Positions 20,483-30,020 of a DNA stretch of 41,582 bases are shown piece after piece (position 1 is the stretch's first letter; each line of letters starts with the position of its first letter). This DNA is from Fortiea sp. LEGE XX443 (GTDB lineage: Bacteria > Cyanobacteriota > Cyanobacteriia > Cyanobacteriales > Nostocaceae), in contig NZ_JADEXZ010000054.1 of assembly GCF_015206815.1 (NCBI RefSeq), forward strand, positions 1 to 41,582, written 5' to 3'. The notes below the pieces were generated by a model. That model had not been told where the DNA came from. It did no database searches and worked only from the letters and a program-made list of their open reading frames with translations. The translations under genes and the position numbers were made by a program.

Positions 20483-22093
20483 GTGCGTGTGCATTTATTA
20501 GCGATCGCAGGTGCAACAGTAATCAACGTTGTGTCTGTACCAAGAGCCACAGCCCAGTTTCCCTTTTTACCGTTATTACCAAGTCCCGGTAATTTAACTA
20601 ACGAATCAGAGAATAAAAGTGTTTCTGGCTGGATATATTTGGACGGTCGCCGTGTGTTTCAGATAGCTGCAACCAGAACTAATTTTCCGGAGCGATCGCA
20701 AAATATCCAACGGAATTTAAATCAAATTACCCAAAATTACCTTCAATCACCGGCACAAACAGTCAAGGTAGAGGTGAAAACAGTCAACGATTATCCCGTG
20801 ATCCGCATGAATGGGGAATATCTAATGACTGTCACATCGGAAGATGCCAAACTCCGACAGGAAGAACTATCGATAGCAGCAAATGAAATTGCTGATACAT
20901 TGCGAAATGCCTTACCAGAGACAAGACGAGAACGACAAACTCAATATCTAATTAACCAAGGAAAAATAGCCGTTGGTATTGCGCTGGTAATGCTTGTTAG
21001 CAGTTGCGGGGTCTATTACTGGCAACGCCGTTCCAAAAAGAATTCTGCCAGCCCCACTCCCCCAACTTCTCAAACAGCTCAACCAATCGCCACACAACTC
21101 AATCAACAGCAACATCGTCATCTCCAAGAAGTCAAGAAAAGATTGTTTCAGTTAACTCAAGCAGGAATTTGGGGCGGTGGAAATTTCATCATTTTAGGTT
21201 TATTTCCCTATACACGCACATTTCAGCCAGCAATTCTTGGCGCTGCCCAAATTCCGATCAAGTTGGCTGTTGTTGTTCTGGGAACTTATGTCGTCACCCG
21301 TTTGAGCTACGCTTTAATCGATCGCTTCACCACAACCTTAATTAGTAGTGGTGCTTTATTAGGCTCAGACACTTCCGAACGCCTGCGGTTGCGAGTTTCC
21401 ACATTTTCAGGCGTAACTAAAAGTATTGTGACTATCATCTGGGTCGGAGTTGGTGTCTTACTCGCCCTAGTTGCCTTGGGTATAGATATCGTTCCCTTAC
21501 TAGCAGGTGCTGGTTTAGTTGGTGTGGCCGTATCGCTGGCTTCCCAAAACCTGATTAAAGATGCAATTAACGGCTTCTTGATTATTCTTGAAGACCAGTA
21601 CGCCTTAGGCGATGTGATTAATGTCGGTGATGTAGGTGGCTTAGTAGAAAACCTGAATCTGCGGATGACTCAACTACGAGATGCAGAAGGACGCTTAATC
21701 ACAATTCCCAATAGCGAGGTGAAAGTAGTTGCCAATTTATCGAGTCGCTGGTCACGAGCCGATTTAACTATCCCAGTCGCCTATGAAACTGATATTGACC
21801 ATGCGTTGAAGTTGCTGGAAAAAGTGGCTATGGATATGAATCAAGATCCGCAATGGAAACGTCAAATTATCGAAACACCGCAAGTTTTAGGCATCGATAA
21901 TTTTGGCGATCGCGGTTTAATGATTCGTGTCTGGATTAAGACCCAACCACTCAAACAATGGGATGTCGCACGCGAATATCGTCGCCGCCTCAAAAATACC
22001 TTTGACCAAGCCGGTATCATTATTCCTGTGCCACAACAAGCCGTTTGGGTGAATGATGCACAACTATTGAATGCACAGATGAATGGTAAATAG
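20483..22093 (+). CDS. MscS-family mechanosensitive ion channel
   Basis: Membrane channel that opens under tension to release osmolytes. The 536-residue protein begins with a signal-peptide-like segment ending near ATAQF, then about 130 residues of periplasmic domain, a membrane helix near 157-178, a charged linker, further helices between about 225 and 345, and the MscS core: a pore helix with AGAGLVGVAVSLASQNLIKD, then GFLIILEDQYALGDVI, the beta domain and the cytoplasmic vestibule. The extra N-terminal domain makes it larger than E. coli MscS (286 residues). The start is GTG at 20483: AGGAGGT lies seven bases upstream, the best ribosome-binding site in the window. Confidence 0.92.
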   Translation: MRVHLLAIAGATVINVVSVPRATAQFPFLPLLPSPGNLTNESENKSVSGWIYLDGRRVFQIAATRTNFPERSQNIQRNLNQITQNYLQSPAQTVKVEVKTVNDYPVIRMNGEYLMTVTSEDAKLRQEELSIAANEIADTLRNALPETRRERQTQYLINQGKIAVGIALVMLVSSCGVYYWQRRSKKNSASPTPPTSQTAQPIATQLNQQQHRHLQEVKKRLFQLTQAGIWGGGNFIILGLFPYTRTFQPAILGAAQIPIKLAVVVLGTYVVTRLSYALIDRFTTTLISSGALLGSDTSERLRLRVSTFSGVTKSIVTIIWVGVGVLLALVALGIDIVPLLAGAGLVGVAVSLASQNLIKDAINGFLIILEDQYALGDVINVGDVGGLVENLNLRMTQLRDAEGRLITIPNSEVKVVANLSSRWSRADLTIPVAYETDIDHALKLLEKVAMDMNQDPQWKRQIIETPQVLGIDNFGDRGLMIRVWIKTQPLKQWDVAREYRRRLKNTFDQAGIIIPVPQQAVWVNDAQLLNAQMNGK

Positions 22094-22171
22094 TCAATAG
22101 TGGACATCTTGTAGGGTGGGCATCTTGCTCACCCTAATCAATTAGCAGGTGAGATAACCTCTGTTCATCAC

Positions 22172-22190
22172 AGTACATTTGTACTATAAT
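22172..22190 (+). promoter_or_regulatory. LexA-box-like operator with overlapping -10
   Basis: AGTACATTTGTACT (22172-22185) is a near-palindrome that fits, as I recall it, the cyanobacterial LexA consensus RGTACNNNDGTWCB at every position. A perfect TATAAT (22185-22190) overlaps its end, about 37 bp before the ATG of the small gene at 22227. A repressor bound here would block the promoter. Confidence 0.6.
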
Positions 22191-22226
22191 GGATATAGCA
22201 TCCACAAATCCTAGTGCAGTGCAACT

Positions 22227-22490
22227 ATGATCAAGCATTACATTCTCAATCTCAATCCAACTGCCAAGCACGAATGGGATCGCTGTATTTTACGTGACCC
22301 ACTAACTGCAAAACGCCCAGACTTCTCCAGATTAATCGCCGAAGCAGTTGGTGCTGATACAGGAAGTTATTTAGTCAGTGTGAATATCGAAATACAGGTA
22401 TTAGAACAAGCAGCCGTACCCCAAGCTGAACAGCTTTCACTTTCTTTTCCAGAGGTATCACTCCCGTCGCCGATGAGAGAAGCGGCGTAG
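22227..22490 (+). CDS. Small conserved hypothetical protein
   Basis: An 87-residue soluble protein starting at ATG 22227. It has no membrane segment or known motif. The middle (RPDFSRLIAEAVGADTGSYLVSV) looks like a folded alpha/beta domain and the C-terminus is proline/serine-rich. The promoter region carries the LexA-box-like site at 22172-22190, so control by DNA damage is a reasonable inference. The same promoter motif recurs before the next gene. Confidence 0.65.
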   Translation: MIKHYILNLNPTAKHEWDRCILRDPLTAKRPDFSRLIAEAVGADTGSYLVSVNIEIQVLEQAAVPQAEQLSLSFPEVSLPSPMREAA

Positions 22491-22506
22491 TGAATCACAA
22501 TTCTAT

Positions 22507-22533
22507 TACAGACGTTGCATCGCAGCGTCTGTA
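22507..22533. repeat. Palindrome, GTAGAGA/ACGTTGC family
   Basis: The arms tacagacgttgc and gcagcgtctgta (one mismatch) close an atc loop just past the 87-residue gene. Related to the palindromes at 8898 and 23195; it may act as an RNA-end hairpin. Confidence 0.65.
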
Positions 22534-22613
22534 TATAATTTGCTGGGAGTATTACTTTAAAGTTGAAACTGCGTTTCATCAAGTCTGCAAATACGATTTT
22601 TTGTGGCATTTTC

Positions 22614-22632
22614 AGTACATTTTTACTATAAT
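22614..22632 (+). promoter_or_regulatory. Second copy of LexA-like operator/-10 motif
   Basis: AGTACATTTTTACT followed by TATAAT (22627-22632) repeats the 22172-22190 block with one change inside the operator (G to T, which breaks the second half-site) and one just after (gatata is kept). It lies about 180 bp before the 140-codon frame at 22765. Confidence 0.5.
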
Positions 22633-22815
22633 AGATATATCAAGTACAAGTTATGGTCTTCTACGCCGAAAAAGCATCTTTTTGACTTCAAGATGTAACT
22701 ATCTTTTCGCTACTCTCAGAAGAATTTTGAAAGCAGAGAATAGAAGTATTTTCTAAAACTTCTAATGTCTCTTCTGCTCCTTGATGAATTGAGGTTTTTA
22801 GAGGAAGATTATTTG

Positions 22816-23187
22816 ATGATGCAAATGAGTCATTATCCATCTGCGATCGCTCAGGCTGCTCAACGTGCAAATGAACTAGACTCGCAGTTGATGGCAGTAC
22901 AGCACCAAATTAACCGCTTTGAAGGTAATGCAGACCGGGCTGCTGCTTTTGATATGGATTTGAAAAATGATGCTCAACGCAAGGCGCGGCGTTTTGAAGT
23001 GCTGATGCTGAATCACGAATATCAAAAGGCGATGGATGCACTAATTCAACTGACTATGGAAAAAGCCAATGCGATCGCTCATTTAGAATATCTGCGTAAC
23101 CAGTTTAGTGTAGCTAAGTTAGAAGCAAGATTAGCGATCGCGCAACAACTCACTGATTATGAATCGCGGGAATTAGTGGGTTTATAG
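22816..23187 (+). CDS. Coiled-coil hypothetical protein
   Basis: A mostly alpha-helical protein, 123 residues from the ATG at 22816 (140 from an in-frame ATG at 22765). GAGGAAG lies eight bases before 22816, so that start is preferred. Heptad-like spacing of Leu, Ala and Met from about residue 15 to 110 predicts a coiled coil. There is no membrane segment or signal peptide. It reads like a small structural or DNA-associated protein, but I recognise no family. The upstream block at 22614-22632 may control it together with the preceding gene. Confidence 0.6.
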   Translation: MMQMSHYPSAIAQAAQRANELDSQLMAVQHQINRFEGNADRAAAFDMDLKNDAQRKARRFEVLMLNHEYQKAMDALIQLTMEKANAIAHLEYLRNQFSVAKLEARLAIAQQLTDYESRELVGL

Positions 23188-23194
23188 TCAATAC

Positions 23195-23223
23195 GTAGAG
23201 ACGTTACATCGTAACGTCTTTAC
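23195..23223. terminator. Palindrome between convergent genes, likely bidirectional terminator
   Basis: The arms gtagagacgttac and gtaacgtctttac (one mismatch) close an atc loop and fill the 35-bp gap between the coiled-coil gene and the convergent glycosyltransferase gene. It belongs to the same dispersed palindrome family as 8898 and 22507. Confidence 0.6.
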
Positions 23224-24371
23224 TATTTATTAGTAAATCGAGAATCCAACAGTTGAGCAATTTGCTGATTAATAATCGCCACATCAAAACGCTGACTAGC
23301 AATATTCCTAGCATGATCAGCGATAGTTGCAGTTATCTCGATTTCCTGAAAACAGCTATTAATTACTTTTGCAAGTTCTTGGGGTTCTCCCGGTGTAGTT
23401 AAAAAACCATTTACCCCATGTTCGACTAATTCCATAGCGCCGCCAGCTTTGGCTGCAATTACAGGTGTGCCACACAACATCGCTTCAACAATTACTCTCC
23501 CAAAAGGTTCTGGTGCGGTAGAAGTATGAGTCACTAAATTACAAGCTGACATTAACTGCGGAATATCGGAACGAAATCCTAAAAATTTGACCCGATTTTC
23601 TAGTCTCAGTTCTGCAACTTGTTGATGCAATTTCTGCACATAATCTTGTTCGCCAAATAGGGCATCACCAACTAAAATTGCTGTAACTTGTGGCGGACAT
23701 TGTGCTAAAGCTTCAATTAAAATATGCTGTCCTTTCCAAGGTGCAAGTCGGCTGAAATGTCCGACAACAAGCTTATCTTCTAGCCCTAAATCTTGCCGTA
23801 TTTGTTTAATTTCAGCATCAGGGATTTGATAGTTTTTGCTTTCAAAACCGTTATAGACAATTGCTGTTAGTTCTGATTTACCTCCGGCTTGGACAAATGC
23901 TTTTTGACTAGCCAGAGAATTAACAATTACTAATGATGCAAAAAAATTAGCCAAAGTGACAGCAACTCGCAAGTTAGTTTGGCTAAAATGTTCGGAAGAA
24001 AGAATATCGTGTAAATGATAGACTAAAGGACGACGTGTTAAAAAACTAGCTACTGCGCCAATAACTAATGCTTTTTGAGTATTGGCATAAATTAAATCAT
24101 ATTTTTTAGCTATTTTTATAACTTTAAATAATAAAGGTGCTAGTTGTTTTAAACTTGCTAACGCTTGAAATAAATTGCTTTGTTTTTTTACTTGGATTGG
24201 TTGTGTTGCTAATACTTCTACGGGGATTTGATGTTGCTGGAGTAAAACTTTAAAAGCGCCATCAGCAAACAAGCCAACTAAAGCGCGATCGCCATAGGGT
24301 TTAGCAATATCTATTAAACAAAGTTCTGCTCCACCTGGTTTACCACTTTGGTCTAAAAATAGAATTTTCAT
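23223..24371 (-). CDS. GT4-family glycosyltransferase
   Basis: A GT-B fold retaining glycosyltransferase of 382 residues, probably cytoplasmic and acting on lipid-linked or nascent polysaccharide. The N-terminal acceptor domain starts MKILFLDQSGKPGGAE. The donor-binding domain has GHFSRLAPWKGQ and the E-x7-E motif in APEPFGRVIVEAMLCGTPVIA. The sugar and acceptor cannot be told from sequence. The start is ATG at 24371. It lies 30 bp after the next glycosyltransferase on the same strand, so the two form an operon. Confidence 0.9.
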   Translation of the reverse strand: MKILFLDQSGKPGGAELCLIDIAKPYGDRALVGLFADGAFKVLLQQHQIPVEVLATQPIQVKKQSNLFQALASLKQLAPLLFKVIKIAKKYDLIYANTQKALVIGAVASFLTRRPLVYHLHDILSSEHFSQTNLRVAVTLANFFASLVIVNSLASQKAFVQAGGKSELTAIVYNGFESKNYQIPDAEIKQIRQDLGLEDKLVVGHFSRLAPWKGQHILIEALAQCPPQVTAILVGDALFGEQDYVQKLHQQVAELRLENRVKFLGFRSDIPQLMSACNLVTHTSTAPEPFGRVIVEAMLCGTPVIAAKAGGAMELVEHGVNGFLTTPGEPQELAKVINSCFQEIEITATIADHARNIASQRFDVAIINQQIAQLLDSRFTNK

Positions 24372-24401
24372 AAAATATTTTGAGATTTTAAAATTAACAT
24401 T

Positions 24402-25571
24402 TTAGGCTAAGAGAACATGCCGCACTTTTTGAGCTATCAAAGACCAGTCGTAGTGAGTAACAGCATACTGGCGACAAGCTTGGCGGGAAGGAATAAGGAG
24501 TTCTCCTAATAGGATATTTTCTAATTTTTCAGCAATTGCTGAAGCTTCTGTAGAAGTAGTAATTAAATCTGGCGAGAATTGAGTTAAAATTTCTGGCATT
24601 CCCCCAACTGGAGTACACAAAACAGGTGTACCACAAGCTAAAGATTCAACAATTGCTAAACCAAAACCTTCAAAAGATTGACTAGGCATGACAGTTAAAT
24701 CAGCAGCTTGGTAAGCTATAGGTAATTGCTCATCAGGTAGAAAACCTAAAAATTTAACTCTATCTTCCAATCCTAATTCTTTAGCTTGCTGTTGTAGTAA
24801 ATCTTGCATATAACCACGGCCAGCAATTGCTAACCAAACATCATTAATTTTTGGTTTAATGATTGCCAAAGCTTGCAATAACTTGTCAATACCCATGCGA
24901 GAAACTAAGCGGCGAGAAGTAAATAATATCTGACGATTATCTGGCCAGCCTAGTTGTTGTCGTGCCTCTTGTTGTGATAAGTTTGGCTGGAATCGATGAA
25001 TATTTACTCCACCAGGAATAATATTAATTTTTTCCCAAGGTACTTGATATTGCTGATGTAAAATATTGCCGAATGCTTTGCTAAGAACAATAAAGCGATC
25101 GCAGCGATTATAGGTCTTTTGTTCTATTAACCAACGCTTGACATTAATACTGAGTTTATTTGTAACTATTTCTTGTTCACTTTCTGATGCCCAGGGGCCA
25201 TGAAAGTTAAAGGTAATCGGTATATTTTGAGGTAAAATATCCATAATTGGAAAGCTATATAATGCAAAATGCAAATTAATCGCATCTGGTTTTCTGATTC
25301 TCGTTTTCTTGAAGTTAGTACGAATAGACCAGAGTCGTTGCCAAATTGCAGTGTCTGGATAGGCTAAATTAGTTAACTTAATGGGTAAATTTAAATCAGT
25401 CTCTGGTAAACCAATTCCACATAATTCTATTTGATCTTGACAGGCTGCTAATTGATGAGTTAATTCATAAACATACCTTTCTAATCCTCCAGGTGTTTTA
25501 GGAAACCAGCCTAAACCAAGAGCAAGTATAGATGCAGATTTAGGATTAAAATTTTCTTTTTTACATTCCAC
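24402..25571 (-). CDS. GT4-family glycosyltransferase
   Basis: A second GT-B glycosyltransferase, 389 residues, first gene of a two-gene operon. The N-terminal domain has GWFPKTPGGLERYVYEL. The C-terminal domain has TSRRLVSRMGIDKLLQAL, VKFLGFLPDEQLPIAYQAADL and the E-x7-E motif in FEGFGLAIVESLACGTPV. The start is GTG at 25571, with AGGAGA about eight bases before it. Together with its partner it most likely builds an exopolysaccharide or lipopolysaccharide repeat. Confidence 0.9.
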   Translation of the reverse strand: MECKKENFNPKSASILALGLGWFPKTPGGLERYVYELTHQLAACQDQIELCGIGLPETDLNLPIKLTNLAYPDTAIWQRLWSIRTNFKKTRIRKPDAINLHFALYSFPIMDILPQNIPITFNFHGPWASESEQEIVTNKLSINVKRWLIEQKTYNRCDRFIVLSKAFGNILHQQYQVPWEKINIIPGGVNIHRFQPNLSQQEARQQLGWPDNRQILFTSRRLVSRMGIDKLLQALAIIKPKINDVWLAIAGRGYMQDLLQQQAKELGLEDRVKFLGFLPDEQLPIAYQAADLTVMPSQSFEGFGLAIVESLACGTPVLCTPVGGMPEILTQFSPDLITTSTEASAIAEKLENILLGELLIPSRQACRQYAVTHYDWSLIAQKVRHVLLA

Positions 25572-26429
25572 TTACTTATCTCCTATGAATTATTGAGTGT
25601 GTATATTTTTACTATCACTCTCACATCAAATACTTGTTCAATTTTGCAGTAAATTAATTCAGCTAATACTTATATCCTGTAATTTTTACAAAAATCAGCA
25701 CTCTTTGTGTCCTACTGTATGCAGATTTTGATTTTAGACATCTAACTACTAAAATTTAAAAAGCTAACCATAGGAGACAAGATTTTTTTGCAGAGAACAC
25801 TAATTTATAAACTATTTATATGCTTGTGTCAAGAAATAGTTATGTTATCTAGATAGCAAAAATTTTTCTAGTAGCCATGCTTATTTTTTTACCTAAATCT
25901 TCCTCAAGTAATAAAATCTATTAATTATGAAAATAATTTTGAACTTTTTGTATTTACTTTTACTTTTTAAGTTATTTATCAGTCAATATTGATACTAATA
26001 TAAAGATAATTCCGGGAATTTATGACAGATACTTTAAAAATTCGTGTGTTTTTTATAAAGTTTAGGTAAATATCAATTTTAAAATATCAAGTGTTTGTTA
26101 TCTATGTAATATATTCTGCAAGAAATAAGGTTAGTAACTAAGCTGAAATTTTCAAATTTCAAGCATACAGGCTGATATCAGGCGCAAATACACATAGCAT
26201 CTCACCATAGACAATAGTCCATCATTCACATACGATACACCAGGGTTGCTGATGGATATCTATTGAAGCCGAAGTGTTGATAAGACCACTTAAAACCATA
26301 TCCAGCCTATTTTTTGACAGAAAATTATTAGCCAAAACTATTTGATTGGTGTATTTTTTGTTTTTGTATTGAGACAAAAATGAAAAATAGATTTAATTGA
26401 CAATGATGATTTAAAAAATTAGGGATATT
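25572..26429. other. AT-rich divergent promoter region
   Basis: An 858-bp gap between the divergent glycosyltransferase operon and the beta-propeller gene. It is very AT-rich with no coding frame. Such length suggests several promoters or regulator sites, but I could not assign one. No palindromic repeat of the kinds found elsewhere occurs in it. Confidence 0.6.
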
Positions 26430-28622
26430 ATGCGAAAAAAAACACATGCGCTATTTAAACAATTTAATAAATACATTCAAAAAATATCTAAATCAGGAAA
26501 TAATCGGCAGTTCAAGCCAGTTTGTTTTATGCTTCTTGGAATAGCTGTAATATTGATCGCAATTTCTACTGAGATAACTACCGAGTCAAATGTCATAGGT
26601 GTTGCTGCAACTAGTTATAAAACATCATGGTTAGGCAATAGTTTTGGCGGTGGAAATAAGTGGGTGCAAAACAATATTAAAGCGATGTATGTTGCTCCAA
26701 ATGGCACAGTTTATACTAATAGTCCTTGGGATGAAGCTGGTAGAGAAGCAGGTATATATAAAGATGGTAATGTAATTGGTAGTGCTGATGATACTCACGG
26801 CTGGAGTCGCAGTGGTGGTAAAGCTGTAACAGCCAATAATAAATATATTTATATTGCCTTAACGCAAGGACATATTGACAGAAAAGACCAAGATTATCCA
26901 CCGAAAGGAACAACTTGGTATACTGTCAGACGCTATAACTTATCGGGAAAACCAGCACCTTTTAGCAAGGGACGTGGTTGGGATAAAAGCATGTTAATTA
27001 TCAGTAATAAAAGTGAAATTACTGGATTAGCAACTGCGGCAAATGAGTTATATGTGAGTGACTCTCCTACTAATCAAATTCGCGTTTATAATAGCGAAAC
27101 AATGGAAGAATTGCGTAACTTTAGCGTAGTTCAGCCAGGAGCGATCGCAGTAGATAAACAAGCAAATCTTTGGATTATCCACAACGGCAACCAGATTTCC
27201 TGCTATTCTCCCACGGGTAAGCAATTATCTCAACCAATTACCAGTATTGCCAAACCAAGCGCGATCGCCATCGATCATCAAGGTAGACTTTTAGTTGCAG
27301 ACAACAGTCAGCGTCAGCAAATATTAATTTACAACATCAAAAATCAGCCTGTGCAGGTTGGAACTTTTGGGATTAAAGGCGGTGTTTATGCCGGTACTCC
27401 TGGTGAAATCCAGCCGTTGAAACTATATGGTATTACCGGAGTTGGTGCTGATAGCGCCGGTAATATCTATGTCAATAGCAATGGCTTTAATAACTCAGGT
27501 ACAAACTTACGCAAATTTTCATCATCGGGGAAACAACTGTGGGAATTACACGGATTATTATTTGTGGATAACGCCGATGCTGATCCGAAAACTGATGGCG
27601 TAGATGTGTTCACCAAGCAAGAACACTTTTTGATGGACTATAACCAGCCTACAGGTAAGCAATGGACTTACAAAGCTTACACCTTAAATCCTTTTAAATA
27701 TCCCCAAGATCCGCGCTTACACACTTCCCCAGATGCTACCTTTGTGCGTCGCATTCAAGGTAAGCCGTTTTTGTTTCTCACAGATATGTACTCCAGCTTT
27801 ATGCAAATTTACCGTTTTAATCCTGCTAAAGATGGTAAGATTGCGATTCCGGCGGGGATGTTTGTGGGTACACATGGCGGTGGTGAGAAATCAATTCGCG
27901 GAAATTGGCCGCCCCATCAACCAAATAAAGGAGAATGGATCTGGCGCGATCGCAATGGTAATGGTGCATTTGATCAAGGTGAATATGATCAAAGCAAAGA
28001 CTATCCCTACTTAGGTGGATGGTGGGTGGATAGTAAAGGTGATGTTTGGAAAACCTTGCGGACTCAAGATGGTATTCGTCGCTATCCAATGCAAGGACTA
28101 GATAAGCATGGAAATCCCATCTACAGCTATAGTTCAATGCAGAAGCAGAAAACTCCTAGCATGTTTACCGATTTGCGACGCATCGAATACTTCCCAGAAA
28201 CTGATACGATGTATTTGTCAGGTTTTACTGTTGATCATCCCGCGATCGGTGACGACACAAAAGTAGTCGGCTCAGAAATAATCCGGTTTGATAATTGGAG
28301 TAAAGGCAATTCCACACCTCGTTGGCGTATCGTCGTTCCCCACGACACCACAGGTAAGCGTGAAATAGCCACCGCATCTATGAGTGTAGCCGGAGATTAT
28401 GTGTTTGCTGTCACATTCAAAACGGCAGAAGTTTACGTTTATAATGCCACAACTGGAGCTACTGTTAAAACATTAAAACCAGGCCCAGAAGTTGCAGGTG
28501 AAAGTGGCTGGATTGATATACCCCAAGGTATTCGTGCTTTTCGTCGTTCTAATGGTGAATATGTAGTTTTTGTGGAAGAAGATTGGAAAGGGAAAGTGAT
28601 TATATATCGCTTCAAAAGTTAG
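26430..28622 (+). CDS. Membrane-anchored beta-propeller (NHL/SMP-30-like) protein
   Basis: A 730-residue protein. A basic N-terminus is followed by one hydrophobic segment (about 31-47), so it is secreted or anchored with most of the protein outside the cytoplasm. The rest has repeated blade-like units, for example ITGLATAANELYVSDSPTNQIRVYN, PGAIAVDKQANLWI and PSAIAIDHQGRLLVADNS (in part), typical of NHL or SMP-30-like propellers. A DRNGNGAFDQGEYD segment starting near residue 507 resembles a calcium-binding EF-hand/dockerin loop. It sits between glycosyltransferase and deacetylase genes, so a role in polysaccharide export, modification or binding is likely, but the reaction, if any, is unknown. 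Confidence 0.75.
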   Translation: MRKKTHALFKQFNKYIQKISKSGNNRQFKPVCFMLLGIAVILIAISTEITTESNVIGVAATSYKTSWLGNSFGGGNKWVQNNIKAMYVAPNGTVYTNSPWDEAGREAGIYKDGNVIGSADDTHGWSRSGGKAVTANNKYIYIALTQGHIDRKDQDYPPKGTTWYTVRRYNLSGKPAPFSKGRGWDKSMLIISNKSEITGLATAANELYVSDSPTNQIRVYNSETMEELRNFSVVQPGAIAVDKQANLWIIHNGNQISCYSPTGKQLSQPITSIAKPSAIAIDHQGRLLVADNSQRQQILIYNIKNQPVQVGTFGIKGGVYAGTPGEIQPLKLYGITGVGADSAGNIYVNSNGFNNSGTNLRKFSSSGKQLWELHGLLFVDNADADPKTDGVDVFTKQEHFLMDYNQPTGKQWTYKAYTLNPFKYPQDPRLHTSPDATFVRRIQGKPFLFLTDMYSSFMQIYRFNPAKDGKIAIPAGMFVGTHGGGEKSIRGNWPPHQPNKGEWIWRDRNGNGAFDQGEYDQSKDYPYLGGWWVDSKGDVWKTLRTQDGIRRYPMQGLDKHGNPIYSYSSMQKQKTPSMFTDLRRIEYFPETDTMYLSGFTVDHPAIGDDTKVVGSEIIRFDNWSKGNSTPRWRIVVPHDTTGKREIATASMSVAGDYVFAVTFKTAEVYVYNATTGATVKTLKPGPEVAGESGWIDIPQGIRAFRRSNGEYVVFVEEDWKGKVIIYRFKS

Positions 28623-28656
28623 CTTATCAATGTAGACTGCAAAAATCATCAAGTAT

Positions 28657-28689
28657 AGATCCCCGACTTCTTGAAGAAGTCGGGGATCT
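28657..28689. repeat. 33-nt REP-like palindrome, copy 1
   Basis: agatccccgacttctt and aagaagtcggggatct surround one central base (g); the arms are perfect. The same palindrome with a different central base occurs at 40447 and 41097, on either side of a RAYT gene. Here it lies 35 bp past the beta-propeller stop codon, where it could also end the transcript. Confidence 0.9.
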
Positions 28690-29092
28690 ATTTATTCACG
28701 AATATTTTTTTATTTGATACTAATAAAATCTATAGAACTCATATTTGATTTTTGAAATATACGTAAGGTGCGTTATGCTACGCAATAATACACCCTACAA
28801 AGACCTAGATTTTTTCATAAGTCAAATCGGATTCCTATATATTGATTTAGTTTAGTAGTTGCTTTATATTAATTAAAATTTTTTCATCAAATGAATACAT
28901 ATTGAGTTTTCATACATGTTAAAAGTGAATTATTTAAGTTATAAATTTATTTTAAATTTGCCGCAAAAGATATGTGAACTTGTAAAAAACAAGCTGAAAA
29001 TTTAGAGTTATAAAGTAAAAATAATATAGCTCAGGATCAATCATCAAAAATTCAAACATTAAGTTAATCTAGTATTTTTTGACTAAAAATAT
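28690..29092. other. AT-rich spacer
   Basis: About 400 bp with no gene. A ggtgcgttatgctacgcaa stretch near 28767-28785 is another cyanobacterial short repeat of the type linked to gcgttacgc-like hairpins. The rest is AT-rich leader of the PIG-L gene. Confidence 0.5.
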
Positions 29093-29878
29093 ATGAAAAT
29101 TAAAAATTATTTGCAAAAGATACAAAAATTGATTCCTAGTGCTTGGCTTGAGCGAATGCAGTATATACATTGCAGCTTACTAGTGCGCTGGATTTTGCTT
29201 CGAGGAAGTCAGCCATTAGAATTTAGCCAAAAATCAGCGATGGTATTTTCTCCTCATCAAGATGATGAAACATTTGGTTGTGGTGGGATGATTGCTCATA
29301 AATGCCAGCAAGGAATTCCAGTATTAGTAGTGTTTCTTACCAATGGACAAGGTTCTAGAAATGCAGATGTAGAATCTAGAAATAAAATTGTTCAAACTCG
29401 CAAACAAGAAGCAATAAAAGCCTTAAATATATTAGGTGTAGAGACATCAGCAATTTACTTTTTAGATAAAGCAGACGGGAGTTTACAAGATTTAAAAACA
29501 GAAGAAAAGCAACAAGCGATCGCACAAATAGCAGAACTCCTCAACTCTTATCAACCAGAGGAAGTTTATGTACCCCATAGAAAAGACTGTCATCGAGATC
29601 ATGAGGCGGCGTACGATTTGGTGAAAGCAGCAATTAATCAAACACAAATTGCAGCAGAACTTATCCAATATCCCATCTGGTTATTCTGGAGAGCGCCATT
29701 ATTTATTATGCTCAAATTGCCAGATATAGCCGCAGCTTACTGTTTTTCTATTGCCTCAGTCCAGGAGAAGAAAAATCAAGCGATCGCCTCATATACTTCT
29801 CAACTTGACAGTTTACCTAATGGGTTTATTAAGCGTTTCTTGGGTGCTTATGAAATATTTTTTAAAGTTGAATCTTAA
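29093..29878 (+). CDS. PIG-L-family deacetylase
   Basis: Zn-dependent N-acetylglucosamine-type deacetylase (PIG-L/LmbE/BshB fold), 261 residues. The metal site is PHQDDE at 54-59 followed by GCGGMIA, and the second part of the site lies in HRKDCHRDH (His162, His167, His170). The family acts on GlcNAc-containing lipids, glycans or thiols; the setting beside glycosyltransferases suggests polysaccharide deacetylation. The start is ATG at 29093 with no strong ribosome-binding site. About 140 bp separate it from the next glycosyltransferase, on the same strand. Confidence 0.9.
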   Translation: MKIKNYLQKIQKLIPSAWLERMQYIHCSLLVRWILLRGSQPLEFSQKSAMVFSPHQDDETFGCGGMIAHKCQQGIPVLVVFLTNGQGSRNADVESRNKIVQTRKQEAIKALNILGVETSAIYFLDKADGSLQDLKTEEKQQAIAQIAELLNSYQPEEVYVPHRKDCHRDHEAAYDLVKAAINQTQIAAELIQYPIWLFWRAPLFIMLKLPDIAAAYCFSIASVQEKKNQAIASYTSQLDSLPNGFIKRFLGAYEIFFKVES

Positions 29879-30020
29879 TTGTTGTATCAGTTAAAAATGT
29901 AACAATTAATTAACTGTACCTGATTATCTCAATTGCGGCATTTTATGAGATTTAAAAATTCAAGAGAATGCCGCAAAATCCACCACAAAAAATACATAAA
30001 ATCTGTAGATAAAAATTTCT

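Noticed and set aside
22490-22756. Plus-strand frame of 88 codons between the two small genes
   Set aside because: It crosses a palindromic repeat and the second LexA-like promoter block, has aromatic-rich random composition and no ribosome-binding site.
22688-22870. Minus-strand frame of 60 codons over the start of the coiled-coil gene
   Set aside because: It has no ribosome-binding site and overlaps a better plus-strand gene start with GAGGAAG.
28657-28689. Simple terminator of the beta-propeller gene
   Set aside because: It may work as one, but the same 33-nt palindrome brackets the RAYT gene, and no T-run follows, so a REP-like repeat is the better primary call.
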